From Blautia luti (GTDB lineage: Bacteria; Bacillota; Clostridia; Lachnospirales; Lachnospiraceae), in assembly GCF_013304735.1 (NCBI RefSeq), contig NZ_JAAITI010000001.1:1-64000 (forward strand): a DNA stretch of 64,000 bases. Reading direction: 5' to 3'. Position 1 is the first letter of the stretch; every line of letters starts with the position of its first letter. A program made the position numbers and the translations under genes. A model generated the notes under the pieces. It was not told the origin of the DNA and searched no databases. It saw only the letters and a program-made list of their open reading frames with translations. This document shows, one piece after another, positions 31,210 to 40,346 of the stretch.

Positions 31210-32217
31210 ATGGAAAATCTGGTAAACAGTTCACCACTGATCCTTGTGTTAATCTTTCTTGTGATCGGCTTTGCTTTCTTGATGAAGGGTGCGGATTTCT
31301 TTGTGGAAGGAAGCTCCAGTATCGCAAAAAGGCTGAAGGTGCCGCCGATCATCATCGGTCTTACTATTGTGGCAATGGGAACATCTCTTCCGGAAACCGC
31401 AGTCAGCGTTACAGCGTCACTGGTCAATAACAATGAGCTTGCGGTCAGCAATGTGGTAGGTTCCAATATTTTTAACCTGATGGTGGTTGTTGGAGTCTGT
31501 TCCATCCTGACACCGATCCTGGTACAGAAGGAAACCATCCGGAGGGATATTCCGTTTTCCATGATCTGTGCGCTCCTTCTTCTGGGGCTTGGGATCCTGG
31601 CAGCAGGAGATACGATCGGAATGAGACTTGGTCATCTGGATGGAATGATCCTGCTGGGATTTTTTGCAGGCTATATTGTGGTAATGATCCAAAGTGCCAT
31701 GAAGGCCAGGGCAGCAGGAAAAAATGTGGACATGGAAGGAATGGAAGAACTGGAAGAAGAAATCGGCATCCTTTCCTGGCCGAAGAGCATCCTCTTTATT
31801 GTGGGAGGCGCACTTGCCATTGCCTTTGGCGGAGATCTTACGGTGGATGCTGCCAGCCGCATTGCCATTGATCTTGGAATGAGCCAGACACTGGTGGGAC
31901 TGACCATTGTTTCTATCGGAACTTCCCTTCCGGAGCTGGTGACTTCCGTGGTTGCAGCCAGAAAGAACGAAGTGGATATGGCTGTGGGAAATGCGGTAGG
32001 CTCCAATATTTTTAATATCCTGATGGTTCTCGGAGTTGCATCTGCCATCAATCCGGTGGCACTGATCCGGGAAAATATTATTGATATTGTCATACTTATC
32101 GTGTTCTCGCTGATCGTGTGGATCTATGCGGCCACAAAGCAGAGAATCAGCCGGAAAGAGGGAATTTCCATGGTGTGTATGTACCTGATCTATGCGGGGT
32201 ATATTATCTGGAGATAA
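31210..32217 (+). CDS. CaCA-family cation (Na+/Ca2+-type) antiporter, probably Mn2+/Ca2+ efflux
   Basis: 335 residues from the ATG at 31210 (GTGAGAAG upstream; a GTG at 31198 is in frame). Two inverted five-helix repeats are present. The alpha-repeats are GLTIVAMGTSLPETAVS and GLTIVSIGTSLPELVTS, which contain the ion-binding Glu residues, each followed by NVVGSNIFN or NAVGSNIFN. A central acidic loop (MEGMEELEEE) separates them. The Mn2+ riboswitch upstream suggests export of Mn2+ or Ca2+ under manganese excess. Confidence 0.88.
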   Translation: MENLVNSSPLILVLIFLVIGFAFLMKGADFFVEGSSSIAKRLKVPPIIIGLTIVAMGTSLPETAVSVTASLVNNNELAVSNVVGSNIFNLMVVVGVCSILTPILVQKETIRRDIPFSMICALLLLGLGILAAGDTIGMRLGHLDGMILLGFFAGYIVVMIQSAMKARAAGKNVDMEGMEELEEEIGILSWPKSILFIVGGALAIAFGGDLTVDAASRIAIDLGMSQTLVGLTIVSIGTSLPELVTSVVAARKNEVDMAVGNAVGSNIFNILMVLGVASAINPVALIRENIIDIVILIVFSLIVWIYAATKQRISRKEGISMVCMYLIYAGYIIWR

Positions 32218-32310
32218 AATACCGGAACGAGGATAAGAGAGAAAGACTGTACGGGAATTTTATAGAGGGTACAGAAGATAAGAATACACAAAATATAGAA
32301 AATACAGAAA

Positions 32311-32346
32311 AAGGAAGCTCTTTTTATCCGGAAGAGCTTCCTTTTT
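32311..32346 (+). terminator. Terminator after the antiporter gene
   Basis: A perfect 12-bp stem (32311-32322 with 32332-32343) followed by T6. Confidence 0.85.
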
Positions 32347-32421
32347 TGCGGGTATATTTATTTAATAGGAAGTCCATGCAAAGTGTTATATGTGGAAGAT
32401 GCGGTATAAAGGAGAACTTTT

Positions 32422-32634
32422 ATGTGGAAAGTAACAGGTTATACAAAAACAGGAGAACGAAATCGAAAGAGCGGACTTAAGTGTCAGGACTGTGCGTGCT
32501 ACATGGAAAATGAGGAGGAAGGAATCCATGTGATCACAACGATCCAGGGGGAACTTTACGATCTGTGTGAGAAATACAATGTAGGACTTGAAAAGCTCCA
32601 TTCCACACTTATGGGACTTGCAGTAGATGCATAA
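32422..32634 (+). CDS. Small Cys-containing hypothetical protein
   Basis: 70 residues with GGAGAAC 8 bases before the ATG. There is a CQDCACYM motif near residue 21 and one more Cys. No membrane segment is present. It has a plausible ribosome-binding site and codon use, but no recognised family. The following 180 bases before cutC show no clear gene. Confidence 0.5.
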   Translation: MWKVTGYTKTGERNRKSGLKCQDCACYMENEEEGIHVITTIQGELYDLCEKYNVGLEKLHSTLMGLAVDA

Positions 32635-32815
32635 TTTTCTGCCAGGGTTTGAGGTCATTATTTATAACGGGACAAGTTACAGATGGGCGATGCATCTGTG
32701 TATCATTAATATACTGAAAGAAGGGATGGGAGATCAATATGATTGACGGGTATGAATTTCTATGTCAGAATAAGTAAAAAAAGCAGAGAGTACGATTTGG
32801 AAAAGGGGTACTGAA

Positions 32816-33559
32816 ATGAAACAAAAAATCCTGGAAGTTTGTGTGGATTCTGTGGAGTCTGCACTTGCGGCAGAAAGAGGCGGAGCAGACAGGCTGGAAC
32901 TTTGTCAGAATCTGGTGATCGGAGGAACAACACCCAGCCCGAAATTATTCGAAACAATCCGGAGATACAGTAAAATTCCAATTCATGTTCTGCTGCGGCC
33001 ACGTTTCGGAGATTTCTGTTATACACAATATGAATTTGAAATGCTCCGTGAGGAAGTTACCATGTACCGTAAACTGGGAGCGGAAGGTGTGGTAATCGGC
33101 ATGCTTTTGCCGGAGGGAACCCTTGATATCCGGCGCATGGAAAAACTGATGGAAGCGGCAGAGGGAATGCCAGTTACTCTTCATCGGGCATTTGATGTGT
33201 GCAAAGATCCGAAAGCAGCTCTTAAGCAGGCCACGGAACTTGGAATTCAGACCATTCTTACATCCGGACAGCAAAACAGTGCGTTAAAAGGTGCGCCCTT
33301 GTTAAAAGAACTGAAAGAGCAGGCAACCGGAAGAATTCAGATCCAGGCAGGCGGAGGAATCTGTGCGGAAGTAATCGAAAAACTTTATCCGCTCTGTGGA
33401 GTAACTGCATATCATATGTCCGGAAAAACAGAACTGGACAGCAAAATGGAGTATCGGAAAGAGGGAGTCAACATGGGGTTGCCGTCTCTCAGTGAATATA
33501 CCATTTACAGAACCAGTGAAGCGGCTGTGCGGGCAGCAAGAAATGTTTTGGACAGATAA
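32816..33559 (+). CDS. cutC: CutC-family protein
   Basis: 247 residues, AAAAGGGG upstream of the ATG. It starts ILEVCVDSVESALAAERGGADRLELCQNL, the signature of CutC TIM-barrel proteins, and has VLLRPRFGDFCY, TLHRAFDV, ILTSGQ and IQAGGGI. CutC was originally linked to copper homeostasis; later work questions this and the reaction is unknown. The length is normal. It is convergent with the AraC gene and separated from it by only 12 bases without an obvious terminator. Confidence 0.9.
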   Translation: MKQKILEVCVDSVESALAAERGGADRLELCQNLVIGGTTPSPKLFETIRRYSKIPIHVLLRPRFGDFCYTQYEFEMLREEVTMYRKLGAEGVVIGMLLPEGTLDIRRMEKLMEAAEGMPVTLHRAFDVCKDPKAALKQATELGIQTILTSGQQNSALKGAPLLKELKEQATGRIQIQAGGGICAEVIEKLYPLCGVTAYHMSGKTELDSKMEYRKEGVNMGLPSLSEYTIYRTSEAAVRAARNVLDR

Positions 33560-33571
33560 TTTTGGGCAAAA

Positions 33572-34627
33572 TCATTTCCCTCTGTGTTCCTTCCGGTATT
33601 CTCCGGGTGTTATACTATAAGTTTTCTTAAACAATCGCATAAAATGTTCCGGATTTTCGTATCCGGTCAGTTCGCAGATGGAGTTGATACTGAGCGAGGT
33701 CTCCCGCAGTGCGCGGCTGGCCTGGCTTAGTTTCAGCTCTTTTATGATGGTAAGGAAAGTACGGCCGGTGCCTTCCTTAATCAAGGTGCTGAAGTGAGAG
33801 GTACTGTATCCGAAATGGGCAGCGGTATCATGAAGGGTAGCGGTACGGTAATTCTGACTGAGATAATTCAGGATTTCCGGAATACTGCTGTTGCCTGCGG
33901 TTTTGGTGAGGATGGATTCGATATCATTCTCGTGATAACGGAGCAGCTGTGCCCAGAGCATCATCAGTTCCGCATTGAGAAAGGCGGAACGATACCTGGC
34001 ATGAAGCATATATTCAATGTAGAGATCCTCCAGGGTGGAAAGAATCCGTTCATCTTCACCGGCATGAAAGATCAGGAAATTTCCTTCTGTTTTCTGATAC
34101 AGCACATGGGAGAAAAATTTCGCCAGGGCACTGTCTGCGGCCATTGACTGAAAGAAAGTACTCTGGAAAGTGGAAGACCGGACAATAATATTAAAGGCCA
34201 GGCTGTCATCAAAAACGCCCAGGCTGTGGCGGGTATTTGGAGGGATAATACAGATATCTCCGGTGTGCAGGGTATGATGGATTCCCTGAATCTGATTGCT
34301 GACAGTTCCGTCATAGACACAGAGAATCTCAAAAAAGTCATGTTTATGTGTAAACTCCGGTGTGTAGCGGAAATGTTTGCTGATCACGATATTTTCCGGA
34401 ATATTGGCAAAAACATCGTTTTCTCCCATAGATGGAAACCAGGGCTCCTCCTGGAGTTCCGGCACATACAGACGCCGGTCCTGAATATAAGCAGGATCCA
34501 GACTCTTCAGATACTCCCGGAATGTTTCCGGATGTTCTGTTCTTTGAAGGTATGTATTTCTGTAAAAAATTTCATCTTCCGTATATTCTGAGAGATATCG
34601 ATGAAAATCTTTTTTGGAGATCTGCAT
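33572..34627 (-). CDS. AraC-family transcriptional regulator
   Basis: 351 residues, GGAAAGGAAAAC before the ATG. A cupin-like sensor domain (HKHDFFEILCVYDG, GDICIIPPNTRHSL, about 90-190) is followed by two helix-turn-helix motifs in the last 100 residues (DTAAHFGYSTSHFSTLIKEG and INSICELTGYENPEHFMRLF, ending GEYRKEHR). It is divergent from the GH78-like gene at 34844, which is its likely target. The inducer would be a sugar or oligosaccharide. Confidence 0.88.
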   Translation of the reverse strand: MQISKKDFHRYLSEYTEDEIFYRNTYLQRTEHPETFREYLKSLDPAYIQDRRLYVPELQEEPWFPSMGENDVFANIPENIVISKHFRYTPEFTHKHDFFEILCVYDGTVSNQIQGIHHTLHTGDICIIPPNTRHSLGVFDDSLAFNIIVRSSTFQSTFFQSMAADSALAKFFSHVLYQKTEGNFLIFHAGEDERILSTLEDLYIEYMLHARYRSAFLNAELMMLWAQLLRYHENDIESILTKTAGNSSIPEILNYLSQNYRTATLHDTAAHFGYSTSHFSTLIKEGTGRTFLTIIKELKLSQASRALRETSLSINSICELTGYENPEHFMRLFKKTYSITPGEYRKEHRGK

Positions 34628-34697
34628 AAAGTTTTCCTTTCCAGTTAAAAAGTCTTTTGTTCAGTATATCATATCCAAATCCTGAGAACGAAAAAAA

Positions 34698-34724
34698 TGT
34701 CAGTATTTTTCCGTAAAAATGACA
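34698..34724. promoter_or_regulatory. Inverted repeat in the AraC/GH78 intergenic region
   Basis: TGTCA (34698-34702) and TGACA (34720-34724) flank TTTTT and AAAAA arms around CCGT. It sits between the divergent AraC and GH78-like genes and could be an operator; AraC proteins more often use direct repeats, so this is tentative. Confidence 0.3.
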
Positions 34725-34843
34725 CTTGAAGAACAGGTGTCCGAAACGTTAAGATAAAAAGCAGAAAGAAACAAAGGCCCGGTAACAGGGGGCTGAAAGA
34801 AATAGAAAACAGCAGATTATCAATGTGTGAGAGGAGAAAAAAC

Positions 34844-36409
34844 ATGGCAGAAGTAAGTATCGATTTAAATATGGTACGTGTTTCCAATGAAGAGTTTCTG
34901 AAAAAAGCAGCAGACTGTGCGCCACAGTTAAAAGAAACTCTGGTACGCCCGGTTGAAATTGTGGATATCCGTGAGACTGACGGTGTATATCCGGAGGTGC
35001 TTCACAGAGATTCTGTGGATAACCTGAAAAATTATCATATGAAAAAAGGCGATAAGCTTTGCCTGGATTTTGGAGATCATCAGGTTGGATATGTGACACT
35101 GAAACTTGCCTCTGTGGGAAGTCCGCAGGATGCACCGGCATTTTTCAAACTGAAATTCGGCGAAATCGCAAAAGAGATGACTGAGAAATCCGAGGATTAT
35201 GATGGATGGATCAGCCGTGGATGGATTCAGGAGGAATGGTTCCACATTGATGTACTTCCTGCAACACTGGTACTTCCAAGAAGATATGCTTTCCGTTATC
35301 TGGAGATTGAAACCATTGATACTTCCATGAAATGGCAGCTGGTAGTGGAGGACGTTGTATGCCGCAGCGTTTCCTCCGTAAGCATGTCTGATGTAAAACC
35401 GGTTGAGACTGAGGATGAGATGGTGAAGAAACTGGACCGTGTCAGTCTTCGTACCCTTCATAACTGCATGCAGGATGTTTTTGAGGACGGACCGAAGAGA
35501 GACCGCCGTCTGTGGCTTGGAGATCTGAGACTGCAGGCTCTGGCAAACTATGAAACATTCAAAAATTATGACCTTGTAAAACGCTGCCTGTATCTGTTTG
35601 CAGGTCAGACAAAAGATAACGGACAGGTAAGTGCCTGCCTGTTTACGGAGCCGGAAGTCATTGCGGATGATACGTTCCTTCTGGATTATTCCATGTTTTT
35701 CGGAGCGACTCTGTATGACTATTATCAGGCATCCAAAGATATGGAAACTCTGAAAGAACTCAGCAGATGTGCGTATCGTCAGATGGAAGTTGCAGCAGAG
35801 CAGTTTGACGAGAATCACATTCTGAAAGAGCAGGATGGCTTCTGGGGATTCATTGACTGGACAGAAGGACTGGACAAACAGTGTGGAGTTCAGGGCGTTT
35901 ATATTTACTGTGCAAAACGTGTAAAGAAAATTGCCGAGGTCCTTGGAGATGAGGAAGAGGTATCCAGACTTTCCGAGGAAATCCGTCTGAAAACAGAAGC
36001 TTCCTGGAAGTATCTCTATGATGAGAAACAGGGACTTTTTGTAAGCGGAAAAGAGCGCCAGGTCAACTATGCAAATCAGGTATGGATGATCCTTGCCGAG
36101 GTTGCGGATGTGGATACATGCAGTGAAATTCTGGACAGAGTTATTGCGCTGAAGCCGGAAAAAGGCATGGTTTCTCCGTATATGAACCATCATTTTGTAG
36201 AAGCGCTTCTTTTTACAGGAAAGAAAGAACAGGCAATGGATTACATGAAATATTACTGGGGAGGAATGATCGGTCACGGTGCGGATACATTCTGGGAACT
36301 TTACAATCCGGAAAATCCGGCAGAGTCCCCATATGGTTCCAGCATTGTAAACAGTTACTGCCATGCATGGAGCTGTACACCGACTTATCTTCTGAGAAAA
36401 TATTTCTGA
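34844..36409 (+). CDS. GH78-like (alpha-L-rhamnosidase-type) six-hairpin glycosidase, compact form
   Basis: 521 residues from the ATG at 34844 (GAGAGGAG upstream). A short N-terminal beta domain is followed by a six-hairpin barrel. FEDGPKRDRRLWLGDLRLQA is the GH78 active-site-type segment (consensus DxPxRDRRxWxGD) and GFIDWTEGLD gives a second acidic pair. The C-terminus ends HAWSCTPTYLL, as in the other GH78 gene at 47126. It has no signal peptide, so it acts in the cytoplasm on imported oligosaccharide. The exact linkage is not determinable. Confidence 0.75.
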   Translation: MAEVSIDLNMVRVSNEEFLKKAADCAPQLKETLVRPVEIVDIRETDGVYPEVLHRDSVDNLKNYHMKKGDKLCLDFGDHQVGYVTLKLASVGSPQDAPAFFKLKFGEIAKEMTEKSEDYDGWISRGWIQEEWFHIDVLPATLVLPRRYAFRYLEIETIDTSMKWQLVVEDVVCRSVSSVSMSDVKPVETEDEMVKKLDRVSLRTLHNCMQDVFEDGPKRDRRLWLGDLRLQALANYETFKNYDLVKRCLYLFAGQTKDNGQVSACLFTEPEVIADDTFLLDYSMFFGATLYDYYQASKDMETLKELSRCAYRQMEVAAEQFDENHILKEQDGFWGFIDWTEGLDKQCGVQGVYIYCAKRVKKIAEVLGDEEEVSRLSEEIRLKTEASWKYLYDEKQGLFVSGKERQVNYANQVWMILAEVADVDTCSEILDRVIALKPEKGMVSPYMNHHFVEALLFTGKKEQAMDYMKYYWGGMIGHGADTFWELYNPENPAESPYGSSIVNSYCHAWSCTPTYLLRKYF

Positions 36410-36447
36410 GAACGAATCGTACCATAAATATATAGAAATAAAAAAGA

Positions 36448-36497
36448 AAGAAGTCCGTACCGGAACATCAGTGAAATGTCTGGTACGAACTTCTTTT
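36448..36497. terminator. Bidirectional terminator between GH78-like and psiE-like genes
   Basis: The AGAAGT...CGTACC...ACAT arm pairs with ATGT...GGTACG...ACTTCT with small mismatches and has T/A tracts on both sides. It lies between convergent genes and ends at the stop of the minus-strand gene. Confidence 0.75.
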
Positions 36498-36942
36498 ATT
36501 TTTCTGAATTATCTGTGGAATGGTGTTTCGGGGACATATCATCGCTGTCTGTCATGAGATATTTCCGGACTGCAAAAAGAATGGCAATACCGAGAATACC
36601 GATCAGGGTCTGGGTAGGCTGAAGATGTTCTACTACCATCTGTCTTGCCGTGGCGAAAAGGAGAACTTCCACAACTGTCTGGGCGGAATGGCGGCAGAGC
36701 ATTTTTACAAACTCAACACCGACTACAAGGGACAGTGCCTGGGCAAGAAAGTTTGTAAAAAAATCGGTGTCCATATGCATGACAGAAGTGCCGGCGGTTG
36801 TGAGAATCAGCCGGAGACAGGACAGGGCGATAACAATAAGAATTACAATGGACAAAACAACCTCAGTGTAACGAGCTACGTTATAGATCAGTTCATTAAA
36901 ATGTTTGCGGATTTTATGGTTGACTGCGGATCGGTTATTCAT
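36496..36942 (-). CDS. PsiE-like small membrane protein
   Basis: 148 residues with four hydrophobic segments (about 25-50, 60-80, 85-105, 112-128) and the family-type SLVVGVEFVKMLCRHSAQTV and EVLLFATARQMVV segments. PsiE proteins are phosphate-starvation-inducible in E. coli; their activity is unknown. It is 6 bases downstream of the acyltransferase gene in the same direction. Confidence 0.75.
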   Translation of the reverse strand: MNNRSAVNHKIRKHFNELIYNVARYTEVVLSIVILIVIALSCLRLILTTAGTSVMHMDTDFFTNFLAQALSLVVGVEFVKMLCRHSAQTVVEVLLFATARQMVVEHLQPTQTLIGILGIAILFAVRKYLMTDSDDMSPKHHSTDNSEK

Positions 36943-36948
36943 GTGAGA

Positions 36949-38028
36949 TTATCCTTTCTTTGGATGGTCGATAAAACGGGTTGAAAAATAGCCAAATGTA
37001 CAGGCGATCACAAGCATACAGGGCAGGAACAGCCAGAAGCGCTGCTGACTTAAGGCATTGAACCATGGAGAACCAGCCTGAAGAGTCATGATAACGGGCA
37101 TATGCCACAGATAGATTCCATACTGGTTTCTGGCCACAAAATACAGTGGACGGAAAAACGGAAAGTCCATTTCCGGAAGTATGGAAAACCCGACAAGCAG
37201 AACAGAAAGGAGAACCGCCAGGATGGAATGGGAGGGATATCCCACTGCACTGGCACCATAAAGCCTGTGATTGCTGTAGTAAAAAATCCATATCAGAATC
37301 AGCACGATGCTGATAATGGAAGTAGGAAGACCAAGCTTCAGACGGTGTTCCTGGATCTTTTTTCCGGCATGCTTCCAAAATGCGGCAGCAGCCATTCCCA
37401 GGACAAAATTATCCAGAGAGGAGAATACCTGCCGTTCGTATACAAAATATATGGAAGTATCAGAAATCCCTCCTGCGCGGAGATACCGGACAATTAAGAT
37501 TCTGCAGAAAACGGTAAACAGAATCGCCGCAATGGAAGAGATAAGCCAGTTTTTTTTGACTGCACGGTAGAGAAGCGGGGCAATCAGGTAAAACTGGAAG
37601 ATTACGCCCATAGTCCATAGGGCACCGTTAATGGAACCATGTGTAACCGGGGAGAGATTTTCTGTAAAAGTATAGTAGGCAAAGAGATGCCGGAATCCAT
37701 CACTGCCAATCAGACGGGTTGACATAAAGATCAGCAGCACGGTAACACAGACGTAATACTGGGGCATAATGCGGCGGCATCTTTTTTTCATAAAAGAACC
37801 CCAGTTTGGGAGGTGCCCTCTTTCCTCGGCAGAAGCCAGGGAAAGATAGATTCCATATCCACTGAGAAGGAAAAACAGAGTTACACCAACTTCTCCGCCA
37901 AAGGAAAGAAATGTATGGATGGCAGTGTGTGCATGCCAGGGCTTCCCGGACAGCGTATAACAGTGATACAGCATAATGTAGAGAATTGCTCCGGCCCGAA
38001 GCAGATCAATATTTTTGATTCGTTTCAT
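36949..38028 (-). CDS. Acyltransferase 3 family membrane protein
   Basis: 359 residues from the ATG at 38028 (AAAGGAATTACC upstream; a longer reading from 38145 has no ribosome-binding site). About ten membrane helices are present. The N-terminal NIDLLRAGAILYIMLYHCYTL carries the conserved Arg and catalytic His, followed by EVGVTLFFLLSGYGIYLS. These enzymes O-acetylate surface polysaccharides, peptidoglycan or other exported glycans. The target is unknown. Confidence 0.85.
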   Translation of the reverse strand: MKRIKNIDLLRAGAILYIMLYHCYTLSGKPWHAHTAIHTFLSFGGEVGVTLFFLLSGYGIYLSLASAEERGHLPNWGSFMKKRCRRIMPQYYVCVTVLLIFMSTRLIGSDGFRHLFAYYTFTENLSPVTHGSINGALWTMGVIFQFYLIAPLLYRAVKKNWLISSIAAILFTVFCRILIVRYLRAGGISDTSIYFVYERQVFSSLDNFVLGMAAAAFWKHAGKKIQEHRLKLGLPTSIISIVLILIWIFYYSNHRLYGASAVGYPSHSILAVLLSVLLVGFSILPEMDFPFFRPLYFVARNQYGIYLWHMPVIMTLQAGSPWFNALSQQRFWLFLPCMLVIACTFGYFSTRFIDHPKKG

Positions 38029-38156
38029 GGTAATTCCTTTCAAAATAAATACGTCTGCCCCGCAATCTGACAGGACAGACAGAGATAAATTCAGTATATC
38101 ATGAACCGGTGGGAATGCAAAGGGAAAACACCGGGTGGAAAGCAATTACGGCAAGG

Positions 38157-38185
38157 TTGCGGATATTTTTTTGGACTGATATAAT
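38157..38185 (+). promoter_or_regulatory. SigA promoter of crcB
   Basis: TTGCGG (38157-38162), a 17-base spacer and TATAAT (38180-38185). The start would be only about 12 bases before the ATG, so there is no room for a fluoride riboswitch. Confidence 0.65.
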
Positions 38186-38204
38186 CAGGTGGGAGGAAAA
38201 AACA

Positions 38205-38570
38205 ATGATAAACTGTTTATTTGTGGGAATGGGAGGCTTTATAGGTTCTGTATGCAGATATCTTCTGGGATTACTGCCAGTGGAAAACAGTCAGGGCTTT
38301 CCGGTAAAAACATTGATTATAAATGTAACAGGCGCATTTGTAATTGGGATTATCGCTGCATCTGCGGCAAAAAATACATCGCTGAATCCAGGGCTTGTAC
38401 TGTTTCTTAAAGTAGGAATCTGTGGCGGGTTTACCACATTTTCTACTTTTGCATATGAGACAGGGGCGATGATGGAAAAAGGCCAGATTGGATTGGCACT
38501 TCTTTATGTGATTTTAAGTGCTGTTTTCGGTGTGCTGGCTGTTTTTGCCGGACAGATGCTTGTGAGATAA
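38205..38570 (+). CDS. crcB: CrcB/Fluc fluoride channel
   Basis: 121 residues from the ATG at 38205 (GGGAGG 8 bases upstream). Four membrane helices; GGFIGSVCRYLLG, NVTGAFVIG and GICGGFTTFSTFAYE contain the family Arg, Asn and the GGxTTFSTF signature that lines the fluoride pore. A single gene is present, as for homodimeric dual-topology Fluc proteins. It exports fluoride. Confidence 0.92.
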   Translation: MINCLFVGMGGFIGSVCRYLLGLLPVENSQGFPVKTLIINVTGAFVIGIIAASAAKNTSLNPGLVLFLKVGICGGFTTFSTFAYETGAMMEKGQIGLALLYVILSAVFGVLAVFAGQMLVR

Positions 38571-38617
38571 GGATAAGATAAAAGTGTGAAATGAAAGATC
38601 AGTAGGAAAGGGAAAAT

Positions 38618-39181
38618 ATGGGAGAACCAAGAATTGACAAAACTATCTATACAGGAAGACCGGAAAATCCAGCGGGCCGTCTGGAGAAGGAGATCGCAGT
38701 GTACGATTTTCTGGACAGTCTGGGAGTGGAATATAAAAGGGCGGATCATGAGGCATTGATGACAATGGAGGCATGTGAGGCTGTGGATCAGCTTCTGGGA
38801 GCTCAGATATGCAAAAATCTGTTTCTCTGTAACCGTCAGAAAACGGATTTTTATCTTCTGCTGATGCCGGGGGAGAAACCGTTTAAAACGAAATTTCTGT
38901 CCAAGCAGATTGGAACAGCCAGGCTTTCCTTTGCAGAGGGAGAACAGATGGAGGACTATCTGAATATTACGCCAGGATCCTTAAGTCTGATGGGACTGAT
39001 CTTTGACAAAGATAAGAAAGTACATCTGGTGATCGACAGAGAAGTTCTGGATGAAGAATACTTCGGATGCCATCCGTGTATCAATACTTCCACTTTGTTA
39101 ATGAAAACCAGTGATGTAAAAGAAAAAATTCTGCCGGCGCTGGGCCACGAATATCAGGTGGTAGAGCTGCCGACAGAGTAA
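38618..39181 (+). CDS. YbaK/ProX-type aminoacyl-tRNA deacylase (PrdX-like)
   Basis: 187 residues, GGAAAGGGAAAA before the ATG. It has the YbaK domain features: VEYKRADHEALMTMEACEAVDQ, the conserved Lys in CKNLFLCNR, KFLSKQIG, and the LMGLIFD and GCHPCINTSTL segments. These free-standing enzymes hydrolyse mischarged Ala-tRNAPro. They do so in trans to prolyl-tRNA synthetase. Confidence 0.85.
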   Translation: MGEPRIDKTIYTGRPENPAGRLEKEIAVYDFLDSLGVEYKRADHEALMTMEACEAVDQLLGAQICKNLFLCNRQKTDFYLLLMPGEKPFKTKFLSKQIGTARLSFAEGEQMEDYLNITPGSLSLMGLIFDKDKKVHLVIDREVLDEEYFGCHPCINTSTLLMKTSDVKEKILPALGHEYQVVELPTE

Positions 39182-39187
39182 ATAAAA

Positions 39188-40129
39188 TTAACGGATGGGA
39201 TTAAAGTCCTTTTTATTGGACTCTGATATAATGTAATGGGGACGGTGCTTGACTTCCATATAGGTTTTTGCTATGTACTGTCCCATGATGCCAAGGCAGA
39301 AAAGCTGCAGGCCGCCGATGAAAATAATCACGCAGATAGTGGAGGCCCATCCGTCGACCGGATCATCAAAGATCAGCTTACGCAGTACGATAACGATCAG
39401 GACCAGGAAGGAAACACCAGTCATGCTGGTTCCAAACCAGGAAGCAATGGTCAGTGGAGCCTGGGAGAAATTAATGATTCCGCTGATGGCATATTTAAAC
39501 AGCTTCCAGAAATTCCACTTGGTTTCACCGGCAACACGTTCGATGTTTTTGTAGGGAAGCCAGAGGGTTTTGAAACCGATCCATCCGAAGATTCCCTTGG
39601 AGAAACGGTTGTATTCGCTCATAGAGATGATAGCGTCTACCATACTGCGTTTCATCAGACGGAAATCTCTGGCTCCGTCTACGATATCCGCATCGGAAAT
39701 TCTGTTAATCAGTTGGTAAAATTTCCGGGCAAAAAAGCTGCGGATGGGAGGCTCCCCATCACGGCTGACACGTCTGGTGGCAACACTGTCATATTCTCCG
39801 GATTCCAGTTTCTGAAGCATTTCCGGAAGAAGGGCCGGCGGGTCCTGAAGATCAGCATCCATGACCGCAACATAGTCACCACGGGCATTACAGAAACCGG
39901 CATACATGGCTGCTTCCTTTCCGAAATTTCTGGAAAAGGAAAGATAGATCACGTGGGGATCTTTTTCTGAAAGTTCTTTTAAAATTTCAAGGGTTCTGTC
40001 TCTGGAACCGTCATTGACAAAAATCAGCTCATAATCGCAGTTCATTTCCTGGAGGACAGAAGTAACTTCCGGATAAAAAAGTGGAAGGGATTCTTCCTCA
40101 TTGAAGCATGGTATAATTAAAGAAATCAT
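39188..40129 (-). CDS. Family 2 glycosyltransferase, dolichol/polyprenyl-phosphate-sugar synthase type (GtrB/DPM1-like)
   Basis: 313 residues. The GT-A domain has LIIPCFNEEESLP, FVNDGSRDRTLEIL, the DxD-type VMDADLQDPP and the RFSKGIFGWIGF segment. Two C-terminal hydrophobic helices (about 230-255 and 267-290) anchor it. Such enzymes transfer a sugar to a lipid phosphate for later surface glycan modification. No GtrA flippase gene is nearby. It is convergent with the deacylase gene and separated by 6 bases. Confidence 0.88.
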   Translation of the reverse strand: MISLIIPCFNEEESLPLFYPEVTSVLQEMNCDYELIFVNDGSRDRTLEILKELSEKDPHVIYLSFSRNFGKEAAMYAGFCNARGDYVAVMDADLQDPPALLPEMLQKLESGEYDSVATRRVSRDGEPPIRSFFARKFYQLINRISDADIVDGARDFRLMKRSMVDAIISMSEYNRFSKGIFGWIGFKTLWLPYKNIERVAGETKWNFWKLFKYAISGIINFSQAPLTIASWFGTSMTGVSFLVLIVIVLRKLIFDDPVDGWASTICVIIFIGGLQLFCLGIMGQYIAKTYMEVKHRPHYIISESNKKDFNPIR

Positions 40130-40279
40130 TTTTTACCTCGTTTTCTAAGTACACGGTCATAAAGAGGACCGTTCAGGCAGAGAAGAGATTCTGCCTTGTC
40201 TTTATGTTACCTAAGGATGGGTATTACCCTATCATATCATATCTGACGGAAATCGGCTATAAAACCGCTTATATTTTTC

Positions 40280-40307
40280 TTGCAAGGGAAATTTTTTGTG
40301 TTAAACT
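40280..40307 (+). promoter_or_regulatory. Promoter of the BASS-transporter operon
   Basis: TTGCAA (40280-40285), a 16-base spacer and TAAACT (40302-40307), about 40 bases before the ATG at 40347. The rest of the 40130-40346 gap contains two small GC-rich inverted repeats (CGGTC/GACCG and GGCAGA/TCTGCC) and no gene. Confidence 0.5.
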
Positions 40308-40346
40308 GATAGAAAGAATTGAAAAAAGAAGGATAAGAGGTGGAAT

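Noticed and set aside
34928-36364. 478-codon minus-strand open frame opposite the GH78-like gene
   Set aside because: It is a shadow of a well-supported plus-strand gene, has implausible His/Cys/Phe-rich composition and no ribosome-binding site.
38101-38204. Fluoride riboswitch upstream of crcB
   Set aside because: The promoter lies only about 20 bases before the ATG, leaving no space for an aptamer, and the crcB-motif consensus is absent.
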